Source: Haematococcus lacustris (lineage: Eukaryota; Chlorophyta; Chlorophyceae; Chlamydomonadales; Haematococcaceae). Taken from it: DNA of 64,000 bases. The position numbers were made by a program, and so were the translations under genes. A model generated the notes under the pieces. The model searched no databases. It was not told the DNA's origin and saw only the letters and a list, made by a program, of their open reading frames with translations. Below, in pieces: positions 1 to 14,000 of the stretch. The stretch is taken from positions 1,840,343-1,904,342 of the forward strand of contig JASKMD010000008.1 of assembly GCA_030144725.1 (NCBI GenBank), read 5' to 3'. Each line of letters begins with the position of its first letter. Within the stretch, counting starts at the first letter, position 1.

Positions 1-867
1 CTGGCGGGGCATCAGGTGGGGCAGGCGGGCCGGATCGCCACCGCAGTTCGTCCGCCAGCGCCTCACGGGGCAGCAGGGACCGTGGCCCCTCCTCAGCAAA
101 CCCCAGCATGTCCTCGACGGCAGCAGCTGTGGGCAGGGGCGGAGGGGTGGGGGTTGGGGGGGTGGGCTCGGTGGCAGCGGCATCCACAGGGTATGTGCCC
201 AGGGGCTATGGCCAGGGGGCAGTTGGGTCACGGCCCACCGGGTATGGCGCACCTAGGGGTGGTACCTCATCCTCCCGGTACGCTCCCTATTGAGATGCCT
301 CTACAGGCTGCGCCTGTGTTTAGGCACAACTCTTGCTATGGCCTGGAGGAGCTCCCCCCTGATGCTGCTGCCTGCCGTTCAAGGCGGACACCATGCATGC
401 CATTGTAATGTCTTGAAGGAGGGCAGGAGGAATGCCATGAGCAAGAGTTTTGAAAGAGCGCATACATGCCTGGTATTAAGCAGCCGATGACAGCCCTGAC
501 TAATGCGTGGCCGGTGATGACTATGGCTGGCTGAGGTGCAGTGCGGTGCACATAAGTCAGCATTGGGCTGCTGACGTTGAGTTGTGTGCCTGCTGTCGGG
601 TGCTGAAGCATCTGATTTAGCTCGGATGAGGCGCGTGCTCTCAACCTATTCCAAAGCCCTCAGCACAAAACTGCGACATGACCCGCTGCTCGCTACCGTA
701 CAGCCGGATGCGCTAGTCGGCCCAGTGCGACTACTGCATCTTAGCCCACATGGGCTTGCATGTGTTCTCGCCAGGCACATCTAGCTGGTAGGCGATGTAG
801 TCCTGCAGAATCAGCGGCATCAGTGGGATTGCTTTCCGTCAAGGCGCCTTGCGTCTGCGCGCTACTG
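1..867. other. No gene supported
   Basis: Only short overlapping open frames rich in Gly, Pro and Arg are seen on both strands, with no family resemblance and no convincing splice pattern. It may be upstream sequence or introns of the long plus-strand gene that follows. Confidence 0.3.
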
Positions 868-1045
868 GCGTGCATGCAGTCATGCCCATTCGGCACCCTG
901 GACGCACCGCTCTTTCCCGATGCCCGGCTCCTGGTCGCGGCGTTGCGCCGAGTCTCGATGCGCCTGCTGCTGGCGCGGCGCCACATCAGCCTACTTGATG
1001 CGACGGTGCCACCCCCCCAGAAGCGGGGGACGCTGGCCTCATCCT
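868..1045 (+). CDS. Probable exon block near the 5' end of the long helical-repeat gene
   Basis: The frame reads a helical Leu/Arg-rich segment around LLVAALRRVSMRLLLARRH, then a Pro-rich turn. The DNA is richer in CpG than its surroundings, as are other likely exons of this gene. The borders are approximate and no start codon could be fixed. Confidence 0.3.
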
Positions 1046-1759
1046 GGTCTAAGAGTCCTGCGGGGCACCAGCTGGCACAGCAGCAGCCACACAGGACCGC
1101 CATGCTCACAGCCCAGACATCAGGCAGCCTCGCTTTGTTTGCCTCATCCACAGGCAGGCGGGCAGCAAATCAACTGCCAGCAGCCTCAATCCTCTCATCC
1201 CCCATGCGCTACCACCCTACCCCCTCTGTCATACCTCGCTGGCCCCACCACGGCCTCCACCCTCCTCTCTTCATCAGCCCATGGCAGCTGCCCTGCCCAC
1301 CACCCACCTACCCTTCTCCCTCCCCCCCTGCTGCTCTCCCCTGCCAGGCCCTTGTCACAAACAGCAGGCCCGGACCACGCCAGTCAGAGCCCAGCATCAG
1401 GGTTGCAGCCTGCTGAACAGCTGCTGGCCGAGGTCGCTGCCGCCCCTGACCTTCACAGCCTGGCCCTGGCCCTGCCTCGCATCGCTGCACTGGTCGCCCT
1501 GCACTGCAGCCCCGGGGCCAGCCAGGGCCCCTCACAGCCCTGGGGGCCTACCCTGGGTGGCACTCAGGATCCGCAGGGAGCTGTGCAGGCAGCAGGGTGG
1601 GTCGAGCCAGCACCCGCCGCAGCCATTGCGCAGGAAGCAACTGTGGCCCACCACCCAGCAGCAGCAGCGGCAGAGCAGCAGCAGCAGGAGCAGGGGCAGC
1701 AGCCACAGACACGGCTCATTCAGCAACCTTGGCTGAGAGCCCAGCAGCAGCAGCAGCAT

Positions 1760-1791
<32 letters not shown>

Positions 1792-2854
1792 GGGTCAGCA
1801 GGAGGGACAGGGAGCAAGGCTGTAGGGAGGGGCGGAGCAGCATGGGAGGGGAGGGCACCATTCGGCCCCGCTGCCCTGGATGGCCCCCCACCCAGGTATG
1901 CAAGGCTGCAGGTTGGGGGGGAGGAGGGGGGCTGGGGGTCCCCCCACCCTGACCTGCTGCTGCTGCTGCAGGCCGTGGCCAGCCGGTTGCATCAGCTGCT
2001 GCTGCCCCTGCACACGCCAACCTCTGCCCACCTGACAGCCTGGGCGTGGTGTGCGACGCCCCAGCGGCCACTGAGGCACCAGGCGCTGCTGGTCCTGCCC
2101 CAGCATCACCCTCCCCACCTGCTTTGGGGCGGTGGGTGCTCACCAGCTGCCGGCCAGCTTCTGGCCAGCTTCATGGGGGGCCCTGCTGCCAGCGTGCGGG
2201 GGGGGTACCTGCTCAGTGAGGTGGGGCGGCTGCTGCTGCTGGTGCTGCGCTGCCAGGGCTGGGGCACATTAGCAGCACAGCAGCAGCAGGTTAAGGATGA
2301 GGGCCAGCAGCAGCAGCAGCGGCAGCCCGGGGGGGAGAAGGGTCACCTGCAGCAGCAGCATCAGGAGGCGAGTGGGGCAGGCCAGGGCGGGAAGCAGCAG
2401 CAGCAGCAGCAGGGGTCCAAGCAGCCAGGCAGGGGGGAGGTGTATGCCCTGGAGCAGGTGTGTGGGTACCTGGGTGTTGCGTCACGCTGGGGGCTGCAGC
2501 TGCCTGCAGGGATGGCTGAGGACGTGGCGGCACTGCTGGTGGGTGCAGGGCACTGGGGGGGTTGGGGGTGGCTTTCTTGGTGGTGAGGGTGGGGGGTGTA
2601 GACCCCCCCATGCATGGAAGAGGGGGAGCAGAGCAGGGAGGGGGTGGGAGACCCATGCAGGCCAACAGGGGTGGAGTGCCAGTGCGGCCACGGCCTGCTA
2701 GGGGCCACTCCCTAGCACCGGGCCTACACCACTGGGGTGTGTCCACATCATGGGGTGGAGTGCCAGTGTGGCTGCCGGCTATACGCCACTCCTTAAACTG
2801 CATCCGAGTGTCTTCACAGCTACCGCTGCTCTCCAAATCACCAGTGGCAGTGCC

Positions 2855-2944
<90 letters not shown>

Positions 2945-5900
2945 GTGCAACAGCAGCAGCAGCAGTGTGCAACAGCAGCAGCAGCTGTAGCAGCAGTAGA
3001 GGAAGAAGAAGAAGCAAAATAAGTATCAGAAGAGGAATCAGAGCGGTCAGCGCACAGCCATGCACTGTGGAGCTCCCTGCACAACACAAGGGGCTCACAC
3101 AGCACCTACTCCCGCATGGGTGTCGCGCCATGATGGCCCTGCCAGCCTTGTTGCCCACCTGCCTGCCCCACCCCTCCCTGCTGACCTGGCCTGGCCTGGC
3201 CTGGCCGTGCCCCCCCTCCCCCACCCTACTTGTGCTGCCCCCCACCCCCTGCCCCGTTGTTGACCTGTGCTGTAGATGCAGCTCACCCCGGCTGTACTGG
3301 CCCGCCCTCCACCGCGCTCTACCTCCTCCCCCTCCCCCCCTCCCCCCGCTCCCCCCGTGTCCCAGCTCCTGCCTGACCTGCTGGTGAGCTTGTGGCACCT
3401 GCCCCCCGCCACCTTCACCCACCAGCAGGCCGCAGCCCTAGCCCAGCACCTCATGCACCCGCATCAGCTAGCAGGCCTCCACCCCGCAGCAGCCGCCTGG
3501 CTGGCCCTGCAGCGGGCCAACCTGGAACCGCTGAGGAGGACGGTGATGCAGGCCAGTGCAGCTGCCACCACCACCACCACCACCAGCTCATCCACTACCA
3601 AGCAGCAGCAGCAGCAGCAGCAGCAGCAGTGGGGGAAGCGCCAGCAGCAACAGTGGTCAGGCATGGCTGCTGCTTTTGGGTCCGCCTGCCCTGCCACAGC
3701 ATCTGGTGCACCTGGCCCTGCAGCAGCAGCAGCAGGCCCTGCCTGTAATGGGTTGGCCGTTGCCAGCCTGCACCCAGCATGACCCCCCCGGGGCGCTGCA
3801 AGGGTCCATTAGCTGCCGCCCTGGCCCCTGGCAGCGCGGGAAGCTGCAGGAGGGGCTGCTGATGCTGCAGGCGGTGCAGCGAGTGGAGGCAGACTGGCAG
3901 GCTGTGGCTGCTGGCGGGGTCCCGGCCCTCGGCCTCCCCACCTCCCCCCACCCCTACTCCAGTTGCAGCTCAGCTTGTGAAGGAGGGGGAGCTGGGCTGC
4001 GCAGCCAAAGGCCAGCCGGCAGCATCAGTCGTGCCAACAGCACATATGGTGGTGGCAGCAGCAGCAGCAGCAGCAGCAGGGAGGGCAGCAGGGAGGGCAG
4101 CAGGGAGGGCAGCAGGGAGGGCAGCAGGGAGGGTAGCAGGGAGGGCAGCAGGGGTACTTCCACTTTAGTTGGAGGGCCTCATGTGCTTGAACCTGCACTG
4201 CTGCCGCCTTCAAATGAATACCAGCGGTGCTGGCCTGGGCTGGACGAGCCTCCTGGACCCCTGGCCCCCTCCGCCCCTCACCTCCAGCAGCTGCACCTCA
4301 CCCCAGCAGCGGCCCCGCACCCCAGCCCCTGCCCCCCGCCCCCCTGCTGCCTGTCCTCCCCCCCCCCCCTCCCCTGCAGCGCCTGGACCTGCGGGTTGAG
4401 TCAGGCTGGCATGGCGGGGCTGCTGAGGTGTTGGGAGGGGGTGGGGTGGGCGGCAGAGCACGACCCCAGGCTGCTGACCGAGGCACTGGAGGCGACTGCC
4501 AGGCTCGCGGTGTCGCACAGGCAGGGCGAGCGGACCAGGCTGTGGTCCACAGGGGCATCAGCCTGGACCGGGACGCAAACAGCAGGCAGGCCTAGCCAGC
4601 CAGCTGCCTCTGGTTCCCCCCAAGCTGCTGCTGCCCCTGCTCTTGCCGGCAGTAGCCCCCTCACGCCCCCGCCTCCTGCCCCCCTCGCGGACTCAGGGCC
4701 TGCTGCTCCAGCTAGCCTGCTCCTAGGGCATGGGCTGCAGCTGCTGCGCCTGATGGGAGGGCTGCCAGTGCAGGAGGAGGCAGGGCTGCAGCTGCTGCCC
4801 CGCCTGCTGACCCTGGCCTTGCAGCCCCTGCTGTGCCCTCAGCCAGACCCCGTGGCGTTTTCAAGCGCGCCAAATCAGGCATCTAGTGCACCAAGCGTCC
4901 CTATGACCAGCGGCAAAGCCAGCGGCTCCGCGGGTCGCAGCCCAGGCCCCACCAGCAAGGACCGTCCTGTACCCGCGGGATGCAGTCCTCACGCGAGAGG
5001 CATTTGAAGACTGTCAGTTTGAGCCCCAGCCAGGCGGTGCAGGCCTTGACGGCGCTGTCCGTTGTAGAGGCTCGGCTGCGGGGTGCTCAGCGACACACCG
5101 CTGCCAATCAGGTGTCTCGCGCGATGAGGTTACGCGAAGCGGGGCTGGTCGGGGCGATGATGTCGAGCGGACCGAGCTCCGCTGCAGGACAGCAGGAAGC
5201 CCGCGAGGCGTCGCGAATGCTGACCAGGCTGCCTGTCGTGCCGCTGGAGTTCAGACATCGCCTCGAGGCTCTGGGCGTGCCAGAGGATATGCTGGGAGAG
5301 GCAGGGAGGGCCGCCTCCCCTGAGATCAGAGGGTGGGAGGGGAGGGGCCCACCACGACGGCACCAGGTCAGCGATGCCGCTGCTGTTTCTGGCCAAGGGG
5401 GTGAACAGGTGCGGCCTGACAGGCTGGGGGAGGGCTGGGCTGGCTACGAGGCCAGCACGACGGGGACAGGCCAGACCTCCTCTGCAGCCTGAGGCCTGGG
5501 CTGGAGGTCGAGGGGACTTGCACAATATCAGCTTCGCGGAAGAGCTCGTTCGCGCGTTGACAAGGTCCGGCAGTAGCGGCCACCTGCTGCACACTGCCTG
5601 CCCACTGGGCCTGGGACTGGCATCTCTCCAGCTGCTGTTCCCCAATGTTGACACTCTCGAGATGCAGGCAGGGAGCTTGTGCTTGTTGTCTGCTTCGTAT
5701 CAGCCACCCTGTGAGCCTTCGACACCACCAGGCATGCAAGGAAACCAATGCCAGGCCTGCATGAAAGACTGCGAGACGAGAAATCGTTCAATTTTCCTCA
5801 TGCACCACGCCCTCCACCCCCGCCTCGCATCTCGTTCCACATCCCCTTGGCTGCAGTTGGTCTCGCGAAAGCAGTGACCTTAGGCTGGCCCAGGCCCTGT

Positions 5901-8778
5901 CGGCCAGCCGCACCCCTCAAGAGCCCGCGGGGCCGCTGCCTCCGGTTCCTGAGCTCAGGCTGCGAGGGAACTGGGGCAGCGAGGCCCGCACCTCCTCGTT
6001 TGCAGTCCAGCCGGCCCTGGTGGAGGACGCAGAGCCACTAGCACTGCAGCAAGCAGGTGTGGGGGAAACGCCTCAAGGCGGGCACAGGCTGTGAGTGGAC
6101 GAGTGGAGGCAGGCAGGCAGGCAACAGGCACACCAGGGGTTAGGGGTTGCTGCAGGGTGGCTTGGTTGACACTCTGGTGGGTGTACTGCTATGATGACGG
6201 TGGGAGGGCAGGGAGGGCCTGAGCTGGGCTGTCTAACCCCTGCCGGCTGGCCCTGGCCCTGGCCCTGGCCCTGGCCCTGGCCGGCCGGCTGGCGGACCTG
6301 AAAGCCTCAGTGCTGATCAGTCTTACAGAGGCACCGGCTGCGTGTCGCGCACCGCAGGCAGCTGGGCAGTGGGACCCCTTGTTCAGGAGCTGGAGGAGGG
6401 GCTGCAGCCCACGATCCTGGATATTTCAGGTCAGGTCAGCGCACGCAGCGTGAGGTGCAGGCAGCAGGGGCATGCTGGGCTAAGGGATGGGGTGCAGGGC
6501 AGGCAGCTGCTGCCTCGCTGACGGCCCAGCTGGCGTTCATGAGCTCCGGCCTGTCTGAGGCACCCACTGGATGGTCTGCCCTCACTGCTGTTGCGTCGTT
6601 GCTTGTTGGTGCTGCAAGCGTGGCCAGCCCTGCTCACGAGCCCCACCCTCGATCCTGCCTCGAGGACCCACACAGCCTGTGCAGTCCCCTCTGCCCTCAG
6701 GCCCGACCCCTACCCTCCTCGAGACCGGGCAGGCGCTGGCAAGCCTGCAGCTCGTGCAGCCTGGTGGCCTGCTGCACGCTATAGTGGTGGAGGTGGCTCA
6801 GCGGGCAGCCCGGCCTGCAGGGCAGCGCGTGGGTGGCTGTCTACCGCCTGAGGGGCTCCAGCAAAGCCAGCTGCCGGCATCCTGGTACTCGCTACAGGGG
6901 GTGGGGGCTGCAGGTGCGGCCAGGCAGGACGGCATGGAGGGCCCCACGCCTGCTCAGCTGGTCGAGGCTGCTCTACTGGCTGCCAGGGTGAGTGGAGAGG
7001 GAGGTGATGGGTGAGTGGCTCAGTGATGTGGGTGAATGAGAGTGAAGCAAGGGTTGAGTGAGGGTGAAGTGGGTGAGTGGAGAGGGAGGTGGGGCACAGC
7101 AGGGCAGGGCTCGTGCAGAGCTATATACCCTAGCTATATACCCTAGCTATAACCCTAACCCTAACCTAACCCATATAGCCATGTCCAGCTTGCAGTGCCC
7201 TGGTGTCATCACTGCCAGAGCCATCGCTGTGCCATCAGAGAAAGTCGTAGAGGGCCTGACTCGGCTGCCGTGCACTGCATGTCCCCGCCAGGCAGGCTCA
7301 CCGCCCGCTGCGCTGGAGGCAGTGCTGCATGCTGCCACCGAGGCCGTGCTCCCTGGCTTGCACCTGGCACTGCACCCCTCGAGGTATGAGTCCGCGCGAG
7401 GTCCCGAGAAACTCGAGGAGTTCGAGAGCCACACAAAATTGAAAACCTCAACGAATCGAAGGAGGTTAGCCGACATGCGCAAGGACGCCAGCTCGGGTCC
7501 CTAGGCTTTGGCGGCTGTCTTGCAGCGACTGTGCCTGACTCGAGCCCTGCAGCTGTGCAAGCAAGCGATGCTTCCCCAGGGGGGACTACACGCAACCCTC
7601 CCACGACCTGCTCCTCGCCCCAAACCTCCCCAGCCCCTCCCTCGGGGCCCTCTACCACCACAATGTCAGACGATCCCAGGCCAGCATCCCTTGTCGTGAT
7701 AGCTCGCAACCACGACCAGGATCCACTCGCCGTGCCGCAACACCTTGGCCAGCCCACGGCGACCCTACACGACAGCCGGCCCCTCGACACTGATACCTGG
7801 GCCACCCCACACGAACCCAAGGCCACCCTGCTGCCTGCACTGCTGCGCGCCTGCCTAGAGGCGCGAAACCTTGGCGTGGCCATCCCAGCCCGTATGCAGT
7901 CATGGTTGGCTCAGGCACCTGCTCGTCTCGCGGCCCTTCAGCTCGATGACAGAGTAGCCCAGGCGGAGCACAGTGACCGCGGAGGGATGGTGGAGGCCTT
8001 CGTGCCCCTGGACCTCCCCGACTTGCTGTGCCTCGCGCAACTGATAGCAGGGTGGGTGCCCTGCCCGTCCCCACCATCCCCTACCATCTTTGCATGGGGT
8101 GTGTCCGCAAGCAAAGCAAGGTCTTGCAGCCTGGCTCAGCTTGGCTTGTCGCGCAATGCGAGGGAGGAGAAGGGACTGGCAGCTGGGCCAGGGTGGGTGG
8201 AGGGTCAGAGTGAGGTGAATGCAGGCGGGTGGGCATAGTGAGGGTACGGAGGGACTAGCATTTGCAGCCATGTGGGTTGCGGTAAAAGAGGGTCAAAGAG
8301 TGGGGCGGTAGGGTGACTTCCAAGTGGGCAGGCGCTGCGGTGTTTAAGGTAGCTTCATATGCCGCAGCTCGTATGGGTGACGTGGTGTAGGGTGCAATCA
8401 TAAGTCACAGATTATAGGTCAAAGGTCGTCACGGGCTTCAACTCGTGTGGATGCATGTGTGACTTTCACATCGCGCACATGTGTGCTAAGGTCCACCCGT
8501 GCTGCTGCTGGGCGTGCAGGCAGCAGCCACAGCGCAGACATCTCCCTCTGCTCTCAGCCCTGACGGCTGAGGCCTGCACAGCCAGTGGCGAGGCCCTGCT
8601 GCGTGGTGGCAGCCCCCCGCACCTGCTGCAGCTGATGGCCCTACAGGCAGAGCTCCTGGAGGCCTGCAGGCAACAGCGCCACAGGCCTTCAACAGCTGCT
8701 CTCCCCTGGTGTAGGGCCGACAGGGGCCGGGCAGCAGCGGGTGCTGGAGGGCAGTTAGGCAATGCTCATAATGGCGCT

Positions 8779-8826
<48 letters not shown>

Positions 8827-10945
8827 GACAGCCACATTCAACGTCCAGCAGACCAGCAGTGCAGCTCGTCCCCCCCCGCACAAGTAATCCCCCAGCTACC
8901 CTCCCTTTCTGATGATGCAACTGCTATGTCTCCCCCCAGCCCCCCCCCCACAGCAGCTGACAGCCCCTGGCATAGTCATGCGCATGGCGTGTTGGCTCAG
9001 TTGCAGCCCAGTGCAGCTGAGCTGTGGTTGACCTGCCGCATGCAGCTGCTGCCGCTGGCTGTCCAGGGCCCCTCTGACCGGGTGAGTCCAAACCTCAGGC
9101 AGGGTCCCCCTTTGTCTCACAAGCACAGTTCTGGCCCACCCCACCCCACCCCACCCCACCCCACCCCACCCCACCCCACCCCACCCCACCCCACCCCACC
9201 CCACCCCACCCCACCCCACCCCACCCCACCCCACCCCACCCCACCCCACCCCACCCCACCCCACCCCACCCCACCCCACCCCACCCCACCCCACCCCACC
9301 CCACCCCACCCCACCCCACCCCACCCCACCCCACCCCACCCCACCCCACCCCACCCCACCCCACCCCACCCCACCCCACCCCACCCCACCCCACCCCACC
9401 CCACCCCACCCCACCCCACCCCACCCCACCCCACCCCACCCCACCCCACCCCACCCCACCCCACCCCACCCCACCCCACCCCACCCCACCCCACCCCACC
9501 CCACCCCACCCCACCCCACCCCACCCCACCCCACCCCACCCCACCCCACCCCACCCCACCCCACCCCACCCCACCCCACCCCACCCCACCCCACCCCACC
9601 CCACCCCACCCCACCCCACCCCACCCCACCCCACCCCACCCCACCCCACCCCACCCCACCCCACCCCACCCCACCCCACCCCACCCCACCCCACCCCACC
9701 CCACCCCACCCCACCCCACCCCACCCCACCCCACCCCACCCCACCCCACCCCACCCCACCCCACCCCACCCCACCCCACCCCACCCCACCCCACCCCACC
9801 CCACCCCACCCCACCCCACCCCACCCCACCCCACCCCACCCCACCCCACCCCACCCCACCCCACCCCACCCCACCCCACCCCACCCCACCCCACCCCACC
9901 CCACCCCACCCCACCCCACCCCACCCCACCCCACCCCACCCCACCCCACCCCACCCCACCCCACCCCACCCCACCCCACCCCACCCCACCCCACCCCACC
10001 CCACCCCACCCCACCCCACCCCACCCCACCCCACCCCACCCCACCCCACCCCACCCCACCCCACCCCACCCCACCCCACCCCACCCCACCCCACCCCACC
10101 CCACCCCACCCCACCCCACCCCACCCCACCCCACCCCACCCCACCCCACCCCACCCCACCCCACCCCACCCCACCCCACCCCACCCCACCCCACCCCACC
10201 CCACCCCACCCCACCCCACCCCACCCCACCCCACCCCACCCCACCCCACCCCACCCCACCCCACCCCACCCCACCCCACCCCACCCCACCCCACCCCACC
10301 CCACCCCACCCCACCCCACCCCACCCCACCCCACCCCACCCCACCCCACCCCACCCCACCCCACCCCACCCCACCCCACCCCACCCCACCCCACCCCACC
10401 CCACCCCACCCCACCCCACCCCACCCCACCCCACCCCACCCCACCCCACCCCACCCCACCCCACCCCACCCCACCCCACCCCACCCCACCCCACCCCACC
10501 CCACCCCACCCCACCCCACCCCGTTGCAGGTGCTGCAGCTGGGCGAACTGCTCTTACGACTTGGGCTGGCCCACGATCCGCTGTTTGTGCAAGCTGTAGC
10601 GGTGAGCTGCCTCGCCCTCACCCAGTCCCCATCCCAGCCGCATCATCACCACCGCCAGCACGGCTCCGGCCGTGGAATCGCCAGACGTGTCACCCGGCCT
10701 CCTGACTGCCCGACTGACTGTTGCCGGGGCCTGCAGCTCAGCCGTCACACCCCCTGTGGCCCTGTGCTGCATGGTCAGCCTTCTGGCCCACCAGGTGCTG
10801 CCGGCTGCTAGCCTGGCACATATGTTTCGTGCGCTGTGATGTGAAGGTCTGTGTCATGTCCTGGTGTGCAGGTGCATTGCCACCTGGGGCAGCACCTGCT
10901 GGCCCACGAAGCTCAGGTCAGACAGCACTGCCACCCCTTGTTCCC

Positions 10946-11022
<77 letters not shown>

Positions 11023-14000
11023 TCCAGCCTGCCTGCTCTCCCAACACTTGCTAGTGGAGCCATAGCCCTGACCTTAACCCTGCCCACCTGCCCTCATGCT
11101 GTCCCCCCAATGGGTCCTGCATGCACCCCTCCATGCCAGTGGTGCCTGGTCTACGGGCTGCTGGGCTGTGCAGCCAGCTGCAGGCATCCGCAAGCCAGGC
11201 CCCAAGCTGCTGGATCCACGAGGCCTGGGCCTCGAGGAGTACTTTGGGATTTGTGCAGGACACCGACGTCTCGCGGGACCTCGTGTGGGGCATGGTGCGT
11301 GCCATCTGTGAATGACCAGCTCTCTCAGCCTCCCTCTGTAACACCCTCATGTGGCGCATGGCGCATGGCGCATGGCGCATGGTGCATGGTGTGTATACCC
11401 TGTGGGTACCCTGTGCTCCCTGCCCTCCCATTTCCACCTGGGTCCCAGCCGCCGACAGAGCAAGGCCGCTTGTGCGCCAGGTCCTGAGAGGGCTGCCATG
11501 CTCGCCTGCCACTGGGCAGCAGGCAGGGTGGACGGAGCGGCCCTACCGACCCAGCTGTGTGCTCCAGTGTTCCTATGAATTGCTTCATGCCCAGCCTCCG
11601 CTGCCAGCTGCCAAGCTGCCACCAGCTGGCTGGCTCCCATGCTGCAAGGCGCGCTGCGGGTGTGCTGCATGCAGCTAGGGCTGCCGGGAGCCTACCCCTC
11701 GACACCCACGCCAGGGGGTGCCCCGACACCTCCACCACCTGCCGTGCCGGCAAGCCCAGGCAGCCCAGGCGGCCCAGCCAGCCTCAGCGCAGCTGGTGGC
11801 ATTGCTGATGAGGGTGGCCGCGAGGGGAAGAGGCCAGGCAGCGGCAGTGGAGGCTGGGGTGCTGCCAGCAGCCGGTGTGTGGGGCACCCTGGCAGTGGGC
11901 AGCTGAGGGACGTAGAGTCTGTGTCAGGGGAAGGGGGCGGCAGGGCGGGCAGCGGGGCCGTGCAGCTGCAGCTGCAACACTATGGCTATGGCCACCGACC
12001 TTGGGACATGGACACTTTGGCGGGGCGCATGGGCATGCAAGCGGCATTCCAGGTGAGGTGAGGTGCGGCAGCGACGTGGGTTTCATCAGGCTGGATATCA
12101 ACTCACTGCTCCAGTCAAACAGACTAAACAGCCTAGTATGCAAAGGTGGGATTTGGCTCAGCTTGGACAAGACAGTGCTTAGTTAAGGTTCAGCCCAACG
12201 TCAGCCAGCCTCAGACCTTTCTGCCTTTCTGCCATCAAACTCTTTACCACGTTCCCTTGCAGCGTGGGCAGTGTCAGGTTGCAACAGGCAGGTCTGGCTC
12301 TCAGCCCCCACCAGGGCCCATCACAGGACACACCTCAGACTATGGGCGGATTGGATCAGTCGCACTGGGATCAGTAGCACTGGAGGCCGGCATGCGGAGG
12401 GGCTGAGAGCCCTTCATGTGCTGTATGCATGTCAGCTCGCAATCACCAAGGGTGTTTGTATCACTTTGCTAACGGCAGGCATGCCTCGTGTTGGTGCCTA
12501 ATGGTGCCTCGTGGTGCCTCGTGGTGCCTCGTGGTGTGGTGTAGTGTGTGTGGTGTGGTGTGGTGTGGCTACTCAAGTATGGCACCACAGTGCTCGAAGC
12601 TCCTTAAAGTGTCGTGTGGCTGCCACTCGGTTGTAGAACGCCGCCGGACTGGCCTCCACCAGCCTGCTCCATCACTGGCCGGCTGTGCTGCAGCTGCTGC
12701 TGCTATGCGAGCCGCGCACCATCCACCCACCCCAGCCCTCTGCAGCCGCAAGCCCCTGGGCCAGCACACTCCCACACAGCCATGGCTGCGGCTCCGCGCC
12801 TCTGGCTGGCAGTCAGACGTACAAAGGGTTGTGCAAAGGGGGTGACAGACACGACGACAACCCTAGCAGCCTGCGAGATGGACCTCGAGCTACCCTTGGC
12901 CACGATCCCTCCAGCCGTGCCTCTGACAGGGCTGTGGCTGCTGCCGCCTCCCAGCCCCTGCTAGCCACCCCCTATGACACAAACCCCCACACTGACCCCA
13001 GCGACATAGCTCTGGGGCGGGCAGCTGCCGGTACGAGCCCACCCCAGCCCCAGCCCCGTCCACCCACCCTCCCCTCAGAGACACACCAAGGATGGGATGC
13101 TGGTCGCTGCGGTAGCTCTCCGCGGCGCTCGCGGCCACCAGCTCAGCTCGCGAGAGTAGCGCTCGAGAATGCAGCCCTGGCTCAACATACCTCGGGGCCA
13201 GAGCTCACTGCTACCATTCCACGGCCTGCTGAGCTCGAGCAATGTGCAGCACGCGCCCGCCTGATCTCCTTGCAGCACCTGATGGGTTTCGGAGCAAGCC
13301 TCACTGCAGCGCAGCCCCTCGAGGTCTTACACGAGCTGCTGGGTCAGCTAGTGGAGCACGAGGTTTGCGGGTGGGGACCGCTGCCATGCTCTTCGTGCAC
13401 CACTCCCGCTGCTGCTGCTGCTCGTGCTAAGCAGGCTGGTGGTGGACCCGAGTCCTGCCACTCAGACAATGACCTGGAGCCTGGGCCCTCGGCCACGCGC
13501 CTCATGAGCGGTAGTGGCAGCAGCGGAGCGGTTGCTGATGTGCACAGCGGCTGCACCGCAGCTGGCAGCAGCCTAAGCTGGGACGGCTTGCACAGAGCTG
13601 GTAGCGAAGTGCGAACAGGAGGCTCGGCGGCTGAAGGACGCGATAGCTGCCGAGGTGAGGCCCTGGCCGATGGCCCTGGACCCCCCTCTTGAGTCCGCCA
13701 CAGGCGGCTGGGAGGTGGTCCCTGTGCCATGATGAGCCGCGAAGCCCTTCATCCTGACCCCCCCGACCCTCCCCAGCACCCCCTGCCCTTACCCTCATGC
13801 CTAACGGTCACCGTAGGGTGCAAGCGATCCAGCCGGGCGAAGGGCGTTGCGGGAGAGTGCCACCCTGTTGTGTCCCGGTGCTGCCCGCCCACCCACCTGC
13901 ACCCGCCCACCCACCCGCCCACCCATGCCCACCCGCCCAGCCCACCAGCCCACCCGCCCACCCACCCGCCCACCCGCCCACCCACCCGCCCACCCGCCCA

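Noticed and set aside
2860..2990. CAG runs as CRISPR-like or protein-coding polyglutamine arrays
   Set aside because: There are no spacers, and all three frames give equally long homopolymers, so coding cannot be inferred from the run alone.
8455..10621. Open frames of 465-714 codons through the CCCCA array on both strands
   Set aside because: They are the frame readings of a 5-bp repeat without stop codons, and splice signals on either side place the array in an intron.
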